From: Streptomyces sp. LUP47B
GTDB lineage: Bacteria > Actinomycetota > Actinomycetes > Streptomycetales > Streptomycetaceae
Direction: 5' to 3'
Assembly (NCBI RefSeq): GCF_001746295.1
Contig: NZ_MJAH01000001.1
Span: 829,836-893,835 of the forward strand
DNA length: 64,000 nt
In this document: positions 8,737 to 16,353 of the stretch, piece by piece
How the letters are laid out: every line of letters starts with the position of its first letter
Numbering within the stretch: the first letter of the stretch is position 1
The notes under the pieces: generated by a model
Told to the model about the DNA's origin: nothing
The model's database searches: none
What the model saw: the letters and a program-made list of their open reading frames with translations, nothing else
Translations under genes and position numbers: made by a program

Positions 8737-9456
8737 TCAGAGAGAAGCCCCGGCGCTCGGCGAAGGCACTGCGTAGGGACGCAGCACCATGAGCGAGTCC
8801 TCCAAGGTCGCCACCATGGCGAAAGGGAACCGGTCGAGCTCAAGACAGAGTGCGACGTCGTCGGGATGGACTCCTTGACGCACGCCCTCCCTCAGCTCGG
8901 CGGCGGCGCGCGACTTGCCGGCGCGGCGGAGGAAGTCGACTGCGTCCGTCGCAGCCCCGGTGGCCCTCCGAGCGATGTACTGAGCGCAGGCCAGGTCCTC
9001 GTCGGCGTGTCCGTCCTCGCCGGTCACCACGAAGGTGACGTCGGCGCACTCGCGTGTCCGTAGGAGTCGAGCCGTCGCCCCCGCTACGACGAAACTCGCG
9101 CACAGCACCAGCGACGCATCCTTGACCGCGAGGGCGCCGACCGTCCCGGCCGTGGTCTTCTGCACGACGGTCCGGCCGCCGAGGTCAAGGGAGCGCAGCA
9201 GGCCAGGCGAGTTGACGGTGTCGAACCCGGGCGCGGGCGGACCGTCCTTGAGCGCCACCCAGTCCGGGTGGCGGCCCTTGAGTGCCAGTGCCTCGTCCAG
9301 CGACTCGGCAAGAACGATCTTTTCCGCCCCCTGGGCAAAGGCCCAGGCAGCCACAGTGAAAGCACGCATGACGTCGACCACGACGGCCACGGGCGGGGCG
9401 TCGACCAGCTCAGCGATGCCAAGGAAACGAGCGTCCATCGGGCCATGATCGCGCAT
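8737..9456 (-). CDS. 2-phosphosulfolactate phosphatase (ComB)-family protein
   Basis: The 239-residue protein resembles the ComB family. The conserved [20 protein letters not shown] stretch carries the DVMRA motif typical of these magnesium-dependent phosphatases, and further family-like segments are NSPGLLRSL and a VTGEDG region. In methanogens ComB makes coenzyme M precursors; in actinobacteria its role is undefined and it is often isolated, as here. The ATG at 9456 is preceded by GGGGGAC; an alternative start is the ATG at 9438 (MDARFLG). It converges on the kinase gene, with about 40 bp between the stop codons. Confidence 0.8.
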   Translation of the reverse strand: MRDHGPMDARFLGIAELVDAPPVAVVVDVMRAFTVAAWAFAQGAEKIVLAESLDEALALKGRHPDWVALKDGPPAPGFDTVNSPGLLRSLDLGGRTVVQKTTAGTVGALAVKDASLVLCASFVVAGATARLLRTRECADVTFVVTGEDGHADEDLACAQYIARRATGAATDAVDFLRRAGKSRAAAELREGVRQGVHPDDVALCLELDRFPFAMVATLEDSLMVLRPYAVPSPSAGASL

Positions 9457-9689
9457 GCACGAACCGAAGTCCCCCGGAAAGCAGGACGCCCGCCGCTGGG
9501 CTCAACGGCCCGATCAGCGCCGACGTCCGATGCACCACAGCAGGAGGACGCCGGACGCTGCCGGTCCCCCGACGGCGGCGAAGTCGTCGAAAGAAGCGGC
9601 CGCGCAAGGAACGTACAAGACTGACCGAGCCCGGGCCCGACAGGCTGGTGACACCGGTCGGTTGCCCGGCCCATGAGGAGGGATCCCCG

Positions 9690-10061
9690 ATGTCCAAGTC
9701 TGCCGTTCCCGTCAATCTCGCCGACAAGCTGGCGCAGTTCAGCGAGCTGTGGTCGCAGAAGAAAGTGGCGGTGCTCAACGACTACGAGGTCAAGCTGGCC
9801 AAGCTGAAGGGGGAGTTCGTCTGGCACACCCACGAGGACACCGATGAACTGTTCCTCGTCATCAGCGGGCGGCTCACCATCCAGCTCAGGGACGGGGACG
9901 TGGTGTTGGGACCTGGCGAGTTGTTCGTCGTTCCCCGCGGAGTCGAACACTGCCCCCTGGCAGACGAGGAGACCGCGATCCTGTTGCTGGAACCGGCGGG
10001 AACGATCAATACCGGTGACGCCGGGGGCCCGATGACCAAGGCAGCCGAGATCCTCAACTGA
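9690..10061 (+). CDS. Small cupin-domain protein
   Basis: The 123-residue product is a single cupin barrel. Motif 1 is seen as [16 protein letters not shown] (His, His, Glu) and motif 2 as [14 protein letters not shown], which supply the metal ligands. The ATG at 9690 follows GAGGAGGG at good spacing. Single-domain cupins of this size act as dioxygenases, isomerases or sugar/ligand binders, so no specific reaction is assigned. It is a lone gene, closed by the long hairpin at 10081-10144. The 233-bp region upstream holds no visible gene. Confidence 0.88.
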   Translation: MSKSAVPVNLADKLAQFSELWSQKKVAVLNDYEVKLAKLKGEFVWHTHEDTDELFLVISGRLTIQLRDGDVVLGPGELFVVPRGVEHCPLADEETAILLLEPAGTINTGDAGGPMTKAAEILN

Positions 10062-10080
10062 CATACAGGGCGTGGCGTCA

Positions 10081-10144
10081 GGCCGCGCACTACGGCACAG
10101 GGGCGCCCGCATCAGCAGGCGCCCCTATGCCGTAGTGCGCGGCC
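10081..10144. terminator. Very long stem-loop downstream of the cupin gene
   Basis: Arms 10081-10107 and 10118-10144 pair over 27 positions with a single mismatch around a 10-nt loop. There is no T-run, which is usual for Streptomyces terminators. It lies 19 bp past the cupin stop and ahead of the galactanase promoter region, so it probably ends transcription. Its length is well above the 12-16 bp of other terminators in this window. Confidence 0.6.
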
Positions 10145-10162
10145 ACCGCCTTGCACAGAAAC

Positions 10163-10176
10163 TGTGTACGTACACA
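10163..10176. promoter_or_regulatory. Perfect palindrome upstream of the galactanase gene (possible operator 1)
   Basis: The 14-bp sequence TGTGTACGTACACA is a perfect palindrome located about 137 bp before the galactanase start. Palindromes of this form are typical sites for dimeric regulators such as LacI or GntR proteins. The regulator is not encoded next to it. Confidence 0.4.
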
Positions 10177-10260
10177 ATCCAGCATCGCACTCGACACCTC
10201 TCTAACCTCGTAGAAATGCTGCCGACACATGTATTTACAGCGTCATCAGCACCTCCTACT

Positions 10261-10272
10261 GTGAACGTTCAC
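10261..10272. promoter_or_regulatory. LacI-type operator candidate in the galactanase promoter (operator 2)
   Basis: GTGAACGTTCAC is a perfect 12-bp palindrome with the central CG typical of LacI-family operators. It lies 41 bp upstream of the galactanase start codon, where it would overlap the promoter or early transcript. Sugar-induced relief of a LacI repressor is the expected mode for a polysaccharide hydrolase gene (family knowledge). Confidence 0.55.
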
Positions 10273-10312
10273 GGAAATCATCCACATGGTCATGTCAGAC
10301 AAGGAGGTCGGG

Positions 10313-11434
10313 ATGACCGTCACAGGTCCGCGCCGCCTCGTGAGAGCCGCCATGCTCCTGGCGGCCCTCGCCCTGCCCGCATCCCTGCTCACCGCGCCCA
10401 CCAGCGCCTCTGCCGCCGGCTCGCTCACGATGCTCGGTGCCGATGTGTCGACCGCCCAGCGCGCCCTCGACCTCGGTGCCAAGTACTACGACGCGAGCGG
10501 CACCGCCAAGGACCCGCTGGACATCCTCAAGGGCCTCGGCGTCAACTACGTCCGCCTGCGGGTCTGGAACAACCCCGCGAGCGGTTACAACAACAAGGCC
10601 AAGGTGCTGTCGTACGCGAAGCAGGCGAAGGCCAAGGGGCTCAAGCTGCTGGTCGACTTCCACTACTCGGACACCTGGGCGGACCCGGGCAACCAGAACA
10701 AGCCCGCGGCGTGGGCCGGCCACAACATCAGCCAGCTGCAGACCGACGTCTACAACTACACCTACGACGTCTGCAACAGCCTCAAGTCGCAGGGCACCAC
10801 CCCGGACAGCGTGCAGATCGGCAACGAGATCAACGTCGGCATGCTGTGGAACGAGGGCAAGGTCGTCAACAACGACTTCACCAACCTCAGTCTGCTGCTC
10901 AAGTCGGGCTACAACGCGACCAAGGCGTGCAACAGCGGCACCCAGGTGATCATCCACACCGCCGACGCCGACAGTGACGCCAACGCCCGCTGGTTCTACG
11001 ACGGCATCAAGGCCAAGGGCGTCAACTGGGACATCACCGGGCTGTCCTACTACTGCCCGTGGCACGGCACGATCGCCAACATGGGCAGTGTCGTGGCCGA
11101 CATGAAGTCGCGCTACGGCAAGAACGTCATCATCGCGGAGACGGCGTACCCGTTCACCTCGGCCAACGCCGACAGCACCGCCAACTCCATAACGACCGGC
11201 TGCTCGGGCTATCCGCTCAGCTGGCAGGGGCAGGCGGACAACTTCACCGCCGTGCAGAACGCCGCCCGCAGCAACGGCGCGATCGGGGTCTTCTACTGGG
11301 AGCCCACCTGGTACGCGGTGACCGGCAACGGATGGGACCCGGCCGACATCAGCAACAGCGGCAACGGCTGGGACAACATGGCCGTCTTCAACTGGACCGG
11401 CAATGTGAACCCGAACATCAAGTGGGCCCCGTAG
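10313..11434 (+). CDS. Secreted arabinogalactan endo-beta-1,4-galactanase, GH53
   Basis: The 373-residue enzyme has a Sec signal peptide of about 35 residues: two arginines, a hydrophobic core rich in Leu/Ala, and cleavage near ASAAG. The mature part is a GH53 barrel with DVSTAQRALDLG, VNYVRLRVWNNP and LLVDFHYSDTWADPG signatures. The acid/base glutamate is in QIGNEINVG (Glu172) and the nucleophile in IIAETAYPF (Glu276). It cuts beta-1,4-galactan in plant pectin side chains outside the cell. The ATG at 10313, behind AAGGAGG, was preferred over one at 10286. The single-domain length is normal; no carbohydrate-binding module is present. It is monocistronic and ends in a strong terminator. Confidence 0.95.
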   Translation: MTVTGPRRLVRAAMLLAALALPASLLTAPTSASAAGSLTMLGADVSTAQRALDLGAKYYDASGTAKDPLDILKGLGVNYVRLRVWNNPASGYNNKAKVLSYAKQAKAKGLKLLVDFHYSDTWADPGNQNKPAAWAGHNISQLQTDVYNYTYDVCNSLKSQGTTPDSVQIGNEINVGMLWNEGKVVNNDFTNLSLLLKSGYNATKACNSGTQVIIHTADADSDANARWFYDGIKAKGVNWDITGLSYYCPWHGTIANMGSVVADMKSRYGKNVIIAETAYPFTSANADSTANSITTGCSGYPLSWQGQADNFTAVQNAARSNGAIGVFYWEPTWYAVTGNGWDPADISNSGNGWDNMAVFNWTGNVNPNIKWAP

Positions 11435-11452
11435 AAGGTGACTTGAACCAGG

Positions 11453-11480
11453 AACGGCACCGCCGCCGGGCGGTGCCGTT
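11453..11480 (+). terminator. Terminator after the galactanase gene
   Basis: A perfect 12-bp stem (AACGGCACCGCC pairing with GGCGGTGCCGTT) with a 4-nt loop begins 18 bp after the stop codon. There is no marked T-run. Confidence 0.8.
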
Positions 11481-11591
11481 CGTCGTCCCTCCGGCTTCCC
11501 GGAGCGCCGGGGCGATAATCACCCCCCGCCATGAGGGCAGCGCAGCGGGTCACATTACTCTGGCGTAGCGCCTGACCGAGGGAAGGAAGCC

Positions 11592-12989
11592 ATGGGGGTC
11601 CAACTGGACAGCGGAGCGGCAGCCGGTCACGGGTCGCTGGAGTCGATGAGTCTCGAACCGCTCATGACCCGCGACTACGAACGGGACCCGGCGATCGTGT
11701 ACGAGCGTCTGCGCCGGGCGCACGGCCCGGTCGCGCCGGTCGACCTGCTGGGAGTGCCCGTCTGGCTCGTGCTGGGCTACGAGGAGGCGTTCCAGGTTCT
11801 CCGTGACGACCACGCCTGGCCGAAGGGGCTCGAGAACTGGCGGGCGCGGCGGGAGGGGCGGCTGCCCGAGGACTGGCCGCTCGCGCCGTCGCTGGACGTC
11901 AACCATGTGCTGATCCAGGGCGGTGAGGGCTACCGGGGCCTCCGGGTGGCCTGGGACACCGCTCTCCGGCCGTTCCAGGACCCCCGGCATCCGGTGGCCA
12001 AGCGGCTCAAGGCGAGGATCACCCGTGACGCCGACGAGCTGATCACGCTGTTCTCACAGGGCGGGCGCACGGGGTGGGCCGATCTGTCGGCGCAGTTCGC
12101 ACGGCCGTTGCCGTTGATGGTGGCGAGCCATCTGCTCGGCTTCCCCGGCTCGCAGCACGACGACGCGCTGATGGACATGTGGCGGGTGCTGGACGCGGGA
12201 CCGGACGCGGGGCCCGCGCTGGAGCGGCTGCTGGCGACCCTGTCGGAGCTCGGCGCGTGGAAGATGAAGCAGCCCGGCGACGACTTCCCCTCCTACCTGC
12301 TCGCCTCCCATCCCGGGCTGAGCGTGGAGGAGTTGTCGCGCGAGCTGATGATGCTGCTCGGGATGACCTCGGACCATGTCGGCATCCTGATCTCCAACAC
12401 GGTCGTCGAGGTCATCACCGGGAACCTGCCCGCGAGCGCCAGTCTGTCGGCGGGGTTGATCAGGGAGACCATGAACCGGGTGGTGATGCAGAAGCCACCG
12501 CTGATCAACTTCGTGCCACGGTTCCCGCTGACCGACATGCGGCTCGGCGAGTACACCATCGCGGCGGGCGATCCGGTGTGGGTGTCGGTCGGCGCCGCGC
12601 ACGCGGACCCGGCGTTCGCGGGCAAGGTCTGCCCGGAGTCGACCATCAGCACGCGGGCCCACCTGTCCTGGGGCGCGGGCCCACGCCAGTGTCCGGCCCG
12701 GGAACTGGCGGGCGGAGCGGCGGCGATCGGGGTGAGCAGGCTCTTCGAGCGGCTGTCCGGGCTGGAGTTGTCGCTGCCCGTCGACCAACTGCCCTGGCGC
12801 TCCTCGCCGTTCATGCGAGGTCTGCGGTCACTCCCCGTGCGTTACACCCTCTCGGACGCGGCGGCCCTGCCGGTGCCCCCTCCCCCGGCTCTGCCCGCGC
12901 CGGTCGACTCGGCTCCGGCCGACGAGTCCGCCGTACGGCCGCGGTCGTCGCTGTGGCGCTACCTGGCGGGGCTGGTGCGCGGGCGCTGA
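11592..12989 (+). CDS. Atypical cytochrome P450 lacking a normal ExxR motif
   Basis: The 465-residue protein has the P450 heme loop LSWGAGPRQCPARELA with thiolate Cys367, and the acid-alcohol I-helix region is replaced by LLGMTSDHVGILISNT. In the K-helix the expected Glu-x-x-Arg reads Glu292-Thr-Met-Asn295, with an arginine only at 296, so the canonical salt bridge is missing. Streptomyces CYP156/CYP157 proteins are known to lack or vary this motif (established knowledge), and the N-terminal MSLEPLMTRDYERDP segment resembles that group. Those genes usually sit in conservons; no conservon partners are here. A Pro/Ala-rich tail of about 40 residues follows the catalytic domain. The ATG at 11592 follows GGAAGGAAG. 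Confidence 0.9.
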   Translation: MGVQLDSGAAAGHGSLESMSLEPLMTRDYERDPAIVYERLRRAHGPVAPVDLLGVPVWLVLGYEEAFQVLRDDHAWPKGLENWRARREGRLPEDWPLAPSLDVNHVLIQGGEGYRGLRVAWDTALRPFQDPRHPVAKRLKARITRDADELITLFSQGGRTGWADLSAQFARPLPLMVASHLLGFPGSQHDDALMDMWRVLDAGPDAGPALERLLATLSELGAWKMKQPGDDFPSYLLASHPGLSVEELSRELMMLLGMTSDHVGILISNTVVEVITGNLPASASLSAGLIRETMNRVVMQKPPLINFVPRFPLTDMRLGEYTIAAGDPVWVSVGAAHADPAFAGKVCPESTISTRAHLSWGAGPRQCPARELAGGAAAIGVSRLFERLSGLELSLPVDQLPWRSSPFMRGLRSLPVRYTLSDAAALPVPPPPALPAPVDSAPADESAVRPRSSLWRYLAGLVRGR

Positions 12990-13006
12990 CGGCCCCGGGA
13001 ACACCG

Positions 13007-13044
13007 GAGCGGGCCACGGACTCCGACGAGTTCGTGGCCCGCTC
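13007..13044. terminator. Bidirectional terminator between the P450 and YceI genes
   Basis: Arms 13007-13020 and 13031-13044 pair over 14 positions with one mismatch and a 10-nt loop. It lies between two convergent genes, 18 bp from each stop, so it can serve both. Confidence 0.75.
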
Positions 13045-13061
13045 TTCGCGGTAGGGCCGGG

Positions 13062-13727
13062 TCAGCCGGCCGGAGGCGTGCGGATCGCGGCGATGTCGAA
13101 CTGGAGGCGTACTTTCTCGCTGACCATGGCGCCGCCCTCGGCGAGCCTGGTGCTGTAGGTCAGGCCCCATTCGGAGCGGTTGATGGTGGTGGTGCCGTCG
13201 AAGCCGGCCCGTTGGTAGCCGAACGGGTCGGTGACATGGCCTATGTAGGTGAGTTCCAGGACCACGGGGCGGGTGGTCGCCTTGATGGTCAGGTCGCCGC
13301 TCATCCGGTACACGTCGGGGCCGACCGCCTCCACGGCGGTGCTGAGGAACCGCATGCGCGGATAGGTCGCGGCGTCCAGGAAGTCGCGGCCCACGAGGTG
13401 GCCGTCGCGCTGTTCCACACCGGTGTCGACGCTTTCGGTGGCAATGATGATCTCCGCCTTCGAGCGGGACGGGTCGCGGCCGTCGAAGTAGAGGCGGCTC
13501 TGGTACTCCAGGAACGCCCCGCGCACGGTGGTCACCATGGCGTGACGCACCGAGAAGCCGATCCTGCTGTGTGCGGGGTCGATGGCCCATTCCCCGGTCA
13601 GGGCCGCCAGTCCAGGATCGCGAAGGACGGCTGTGGCAGTGGCCGACGACCCGGTGGGGGGCTGAGTGACGGCGGGTTCCGTGCGGTCCGCGCGACGGAA
13701 CGGGGTGCCACGGTTGAACAAGTTCAT
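13062..13727 (-). CDS. YceI-family polyisoprenoid/lipid-binding protein
   Basis: The 221-residue product has a disordered Thr/Pro/Ala-rich N-terminus (about 40 residues) followed by the YceI lipocalin-like barrel: GEWAIDPAHSRIGFSVRHAM, a VDTGVEQRDGHL segment and SGDLTIKATTRPVVLEL. YceI proteins bind polyisoprenoid or similar lipids in an extended pocket. No signal peptide is visible, so it appears cytoplasmic, as is common in Streptomyces. It lies about 3 kb from the lipid-synthesis gene set, on the other strand; a functional link is only a possibility. The ATG at 13727 has a TAGGTGAT ribosome site. Confidence 0.9.
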   Translation of the reverse strand: MNLFNRGTPFRRADRTEPAVTQPPTGSSATATAVLRDPGLAALTGEWAIDPAHSRIGFSVRHAMVTTVRGAFLEYQSRLYFDGRDPSRSKAEIIIATESVDTGVEQRDGHLVGRDFLDAATYPRMRFLSTAVEAVGPDVYRMSGDLTIKATTRPVVLELTYIGHVTDPFGYQRAGFDGTTTINRSEWGLTYSTRLAEGGAMVSEKVRLQFDIAAIRTPPAG

Positions 13728-13834
13728 ACATCACCTAATTACTGCACGGGCGTTGTTGCCGCAAGCCATGATCTGCCGTCGACGAAATATCCACGTATTC
13801 GTCACACGATTCGCGAAAGGTGGCGGGAAATAGG

Positions 13835-15427
13835 CTAGTCGGCCCCCACGAGGCTGCGCACTTCGAAGTCCTCGTACGTCTCCTTCGTTTCCGGAGGGCT
13901 GAGTACCGAGCCCAGCCAGCCGAGGAGAAAGCCGGCCGGGATGGAGACGATTCCGGGATTCTGCAAGGGAAACCAGGCGAAATCGGCGTCCGGGTAGAGC
14001 GAGGCGGGGGCGGAGGAGACGACCGGGGAGAAGACGACGAGGAGGACCGAGGTGAGCAGGCCACCGCAGAGACTGAGAAGGGCGCCCTGAGCGGTGAACC
14101 GCCGCCAGAAGAGGCTGTAGACGAGGGTCGGGAGGATGGCGGAGGCGGCGATCGCGAAAGCGAGGAAGGCGAGGGTCGCGGAGTTGGCCCCCCAGGAGAT
14201 CAGGGCGAGCGACATGCCGAGGACGCCGATGACGGCCGCCGCGAGCCGGGCCACGGCCAGCTCTTCCGTCTCCGTCGCCCTGCCCTTGCGGATCACCTCG
14301 CCATAGAGGTCGTGGGCGAGCGAGGAGGCGGCGGCCAGGGTGAGACCCGCGGCGACCGCGAGGAGGGTGACGAAGGCGAGACAGGACAGCAGGGCGGTCA
14401 GGACGGCGCCGCCCAGTTCGTGCGCCAGCAGCAGCACGGCCGCGTTCCCCGTGCGGTCGTTCTCCGCGATGGTGTCACTGCCCAGGACCGCGGTGGCGCC
14501 GAGGCCGAGGATTCCGGCCGCCAGGCAGACGAGGCTGACCAGGCCCATGGCCCACACCACCGAGGTGCGCAGGACGTCGACCGACTTCGGGGCGAGCAGG
14601 CGCATCATCACGTGCGGGAGAGCGGCGAGACCGAGCACGATGGCCAACTGCAGGCTGAAGAAGTCGAGTTTGCTGGTGGCGCTGGCTCCGTATCGCAGTC
14701 CGGGTTCCAGGAACCGTACGCCCTGCCCGCTGTTGTCCGCGGCGGCGGCGAGCAGGTTCTCGAAGTTCCAGTCGAAGCGGTGGAGCACCATCACGCCGGC
14801 CACGGTGACACCGCAGATGAGCATGACCGCCTTGACGACCTGGATGAAGGTGGCGCCGGGCATGCCTCCGATGGCGGCGTAGACGATGACGACGGTGCCG
14901 ATGACGATGACGCACAGGGTGCGGGTGGCGGCGCTCGGTTCGCCGGTGAACTGGGTCAACAGGGCGACGCTGCCGACGAGTTGGGCGACGAGGTAGAGGG
15001 TGGTGACGGCCAGCGTGCACAGGGCGAGGGCGAGGCGGACCGGCCGCTGCATACGCGTCAGCCGTACCGCCAGGGTGTCGCCGAGGGTGAACTTGCCGGT
15101 GTTGCGCAGGGGTTCGGCGATCAGCAGCAGGACCATCATCCAGGCGACCGCGGTGCCGCACAGATAAAGCAGTCCGTCGTAGCCGGTCAGGGCGACCAGG
15201 CCGGTGCTGCCCAGGAGGGTCGCGGCCGACAGGTAGTCGCCGCACATCGCCAGGCCGTTGCGCAGCGGGGACATGGCGCGGTTGCCGAGGTAGAACTCGC
15301 CGATCTCGTCGCGCTGTGGTGCGGTGAGCAACGCGGTGAACAGGGTCACCACAACGACGGACAGGAAGAGCACGAGCGTCAGCTGCAGGCTGAGGCGGTC
15401 CACGACGGAGGCACCGAGCGTCACCAT
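13835..15427 (-). CDS. Sodium:solute symporter (acetate/monocarboxylate permease, ActP-like)
   Basis: This 530-residue integral membrane protein has about 13 hydrophobic segments and the SSS signatures: FYLGNRAMSPLRNGLAMCGDYLSAA near TM2, and a GGMPGATFIQVVKA segment after TM6. Its length and the small partner gene upstream (DUF485) match the ActP/MctC subgroup, which imports acetate, propionate or pyruvate with sodium. The ATG at 15427 lies behind GAGGAG and overlaps the end of the DUF485 gene by 7 bp, so they form an operon. The nearby acyl-CoA carboxylase operon consumes short acyl units, but is on the opposite strand. Confidence 0.93.
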   Translation of the reverse strand: MVTLGASVVDRLSLQLTLVLFLSVVVVTLFTALLTAPQRDEIGEFYLGNRAMSPLRNGLAMCGDYLSAATLLGSTGLVALTGYDGLLYLCGTAVAWMMVLLLIAEPLRNTGKFTLGDTLAVRLTRMQRPVRLALALCTLAVTTLYLVAQLVGSVALLTQFTGEPSAATRTLCVIVIGTVVIVYAAIGGMPGATFIQVVKAVMLICGVTVAGVMVLHRFDWNFENLLAAAADNSGQGVRFLEPGLRYGASATSKLDFFSLQLAIVLGLAALPHVMMRLLAPKSVDVLRTSVVWAMGLVSLVCLAAGILGLGATAVLGSDTIAENDRTGNAAVLLLAHELGGAVLTALLSCLAFVTLLAVAAGLTLAAASSLAHDLYGEVIRKGRATETEELAVARLAAAVIGVLGMSLALISWGANSATLAFLAFAIAASAILPTLVYSLFWRRFTAQGALLSLCGGLLTSVLLVVFSPVVSSAPASLYPDADFAWFPLQNPGIVSIPAGFLLGWLGSVLSPPETKETYEDFEVRSLVGAD

Positions 15428-15855
15428 GGGCGGTACTCCTCACCGCGGGGGGCCGTGCGTGCCTCGAAGGCGGCGCGCTCGCGTTCCGCGCTCGCGTGGT
15501 GGCGGACCAGCCCGCGCAGACCGCGGACCACCGGGGTGACCCGGGTGCGCATGTGCACGAGGTAGCGCCACACGATCACGCCCATCAGCACGAACTGCCC
15601 GAGACCCAGCGCCAGTCCGACCGTGAGATGGCCGCTCACGGAGGTGTTCATCAGGCCGGGTGCGAAGCTGGACAGCAGGACGTACAGCAGGAAGCCGCCG
15701 ACGGCGACGGCCGTGGCCCGGACTCCGAAGCGGCGGTGGCCGCGGCGCAGCGACTGAAACGCGGGCTCGCGGAACACCGATGGCCGGTCCGCCGGTTCGG
15801 GGCCCGTTTCGTAGGGGGGCGGCGGCCCGCCGAGCCCCGTGGAGTGCCGTGACAC
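15421..15855 (-). CDS. DUF485 small membrane protein, partner of SSS symporter
   Basis: The product of about 144 residues has two hydrophobic segments, one starting AVAVGGFLLYVLLSSF and one GLALGLGQFVLMGVIVWRYL, flanked by basic cytoplasmic regions. This is the DUF485 pattern found next to ActP-type permeases. I chose the GTG at 15855, which has AGAAGG 5 nt upstream; a GTG at 15861 would overlap that site. Its stop overlaps the symporter start. The exact role is unknown; it is thought to assist or regulate the transporter (family knowledge). Confidence 0.85.
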   Translation of the reverse strand: MSRHSTGLGGPPPPYETGPEPADRPSVFREPAFQSLRRGHRRFGVRATAVAVGGFLLYVLLSSFAPGLMNTSVSGHLTVGLALGLGQFVLMGVIVWRYLVHMRTRVTPVVRGLRGLVRHHASAERERAAFEARTAPRGEEYRPW

Positions 15856-15861
15856 ATGCAC

Positions 15862-16353
15862 CTTCTTTACTGCCGCGCCGCTCGATGCATCAAAGGCATG
15901 CCGGAGTCGTGCTCGTGCGGTCTTGTGGGGGGTTCGTGAATCTTGAATTCACGTGATTCGAATTCGTGCTTGACGACAAGCCCGGTAGGGCGGTCGGCCG
16001 GGGAGTCGGGGGTGGCGACGAGGCCAGGACCGGGATTGTTGCAGTGCCCCCGTTGAACTATCAACCGGCCGGTCGAACCGAATCGGGGAACTGACTCATT
16101 CACGTGCGTCGATACTCGTCCGCGCCATCCCGCGGCCTGCGAAAAGGCCGAACTCCGTAATAGGTCTGCACCTTCCCTCCGGCCAGGTTGTCTCAAATGC
16201 AGTGCACAGGGGGCGTTCCGCGTCGCGCACAGGTCCTTGTCACTCACGGACTAAGGCCGGCCCCTCGGGACTCACCTCGCGCAAACAGCACGGCGTTGGG
16301 CTCGGCGCGCCGTGGCGGCGCTGCCATATTCGAAGGCCACTTCGGAGGTGGCT
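15862..16353. other. 492-bp gene-free region upstream of the carboxylase operon, with inverted repeats
   Basis: No convincing gene is seen. The stretch is less GC-rich than its surroundings around 15930-15970 and holds CGTGAAT-N5-ATTCACG (15935-15953), overlapped by the palindrome TCACGTGA (15949-15956) and a further GAATTCG. This cluster may be an operator region for the divergent symporter and carboxylase operons. The start-proximal end has GGAGG at 16344-16348 for the carboxylase. Confidence 0.4.
15935..15953. promoter_or_regulatory. Inverted repeat, possible operator
   Basis: CGTGAAT and ATTCACG form a perfect 7-bp inverted repeat with a 5-nt spacer about 80 bp upstream of the DUF485-symporter operon. 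A TCACGTGA palindrome overlaps its right arm. No cognate regulator can be named. Confidence 0.35.

Noticed and set aside
10081..10144. Attachment site or insertion-sequence end
   Set aside because: It is an inverted repeat around a 10-nt loop with no transposase, integrase or target duplication nearby; a terminator is simpler.
11592..12989. Conservon P450
   Set aside because: No conservon partners (kinase, roadblock, DUF742, GTPase) lie next to it, although its sequence resembles that P450 group.
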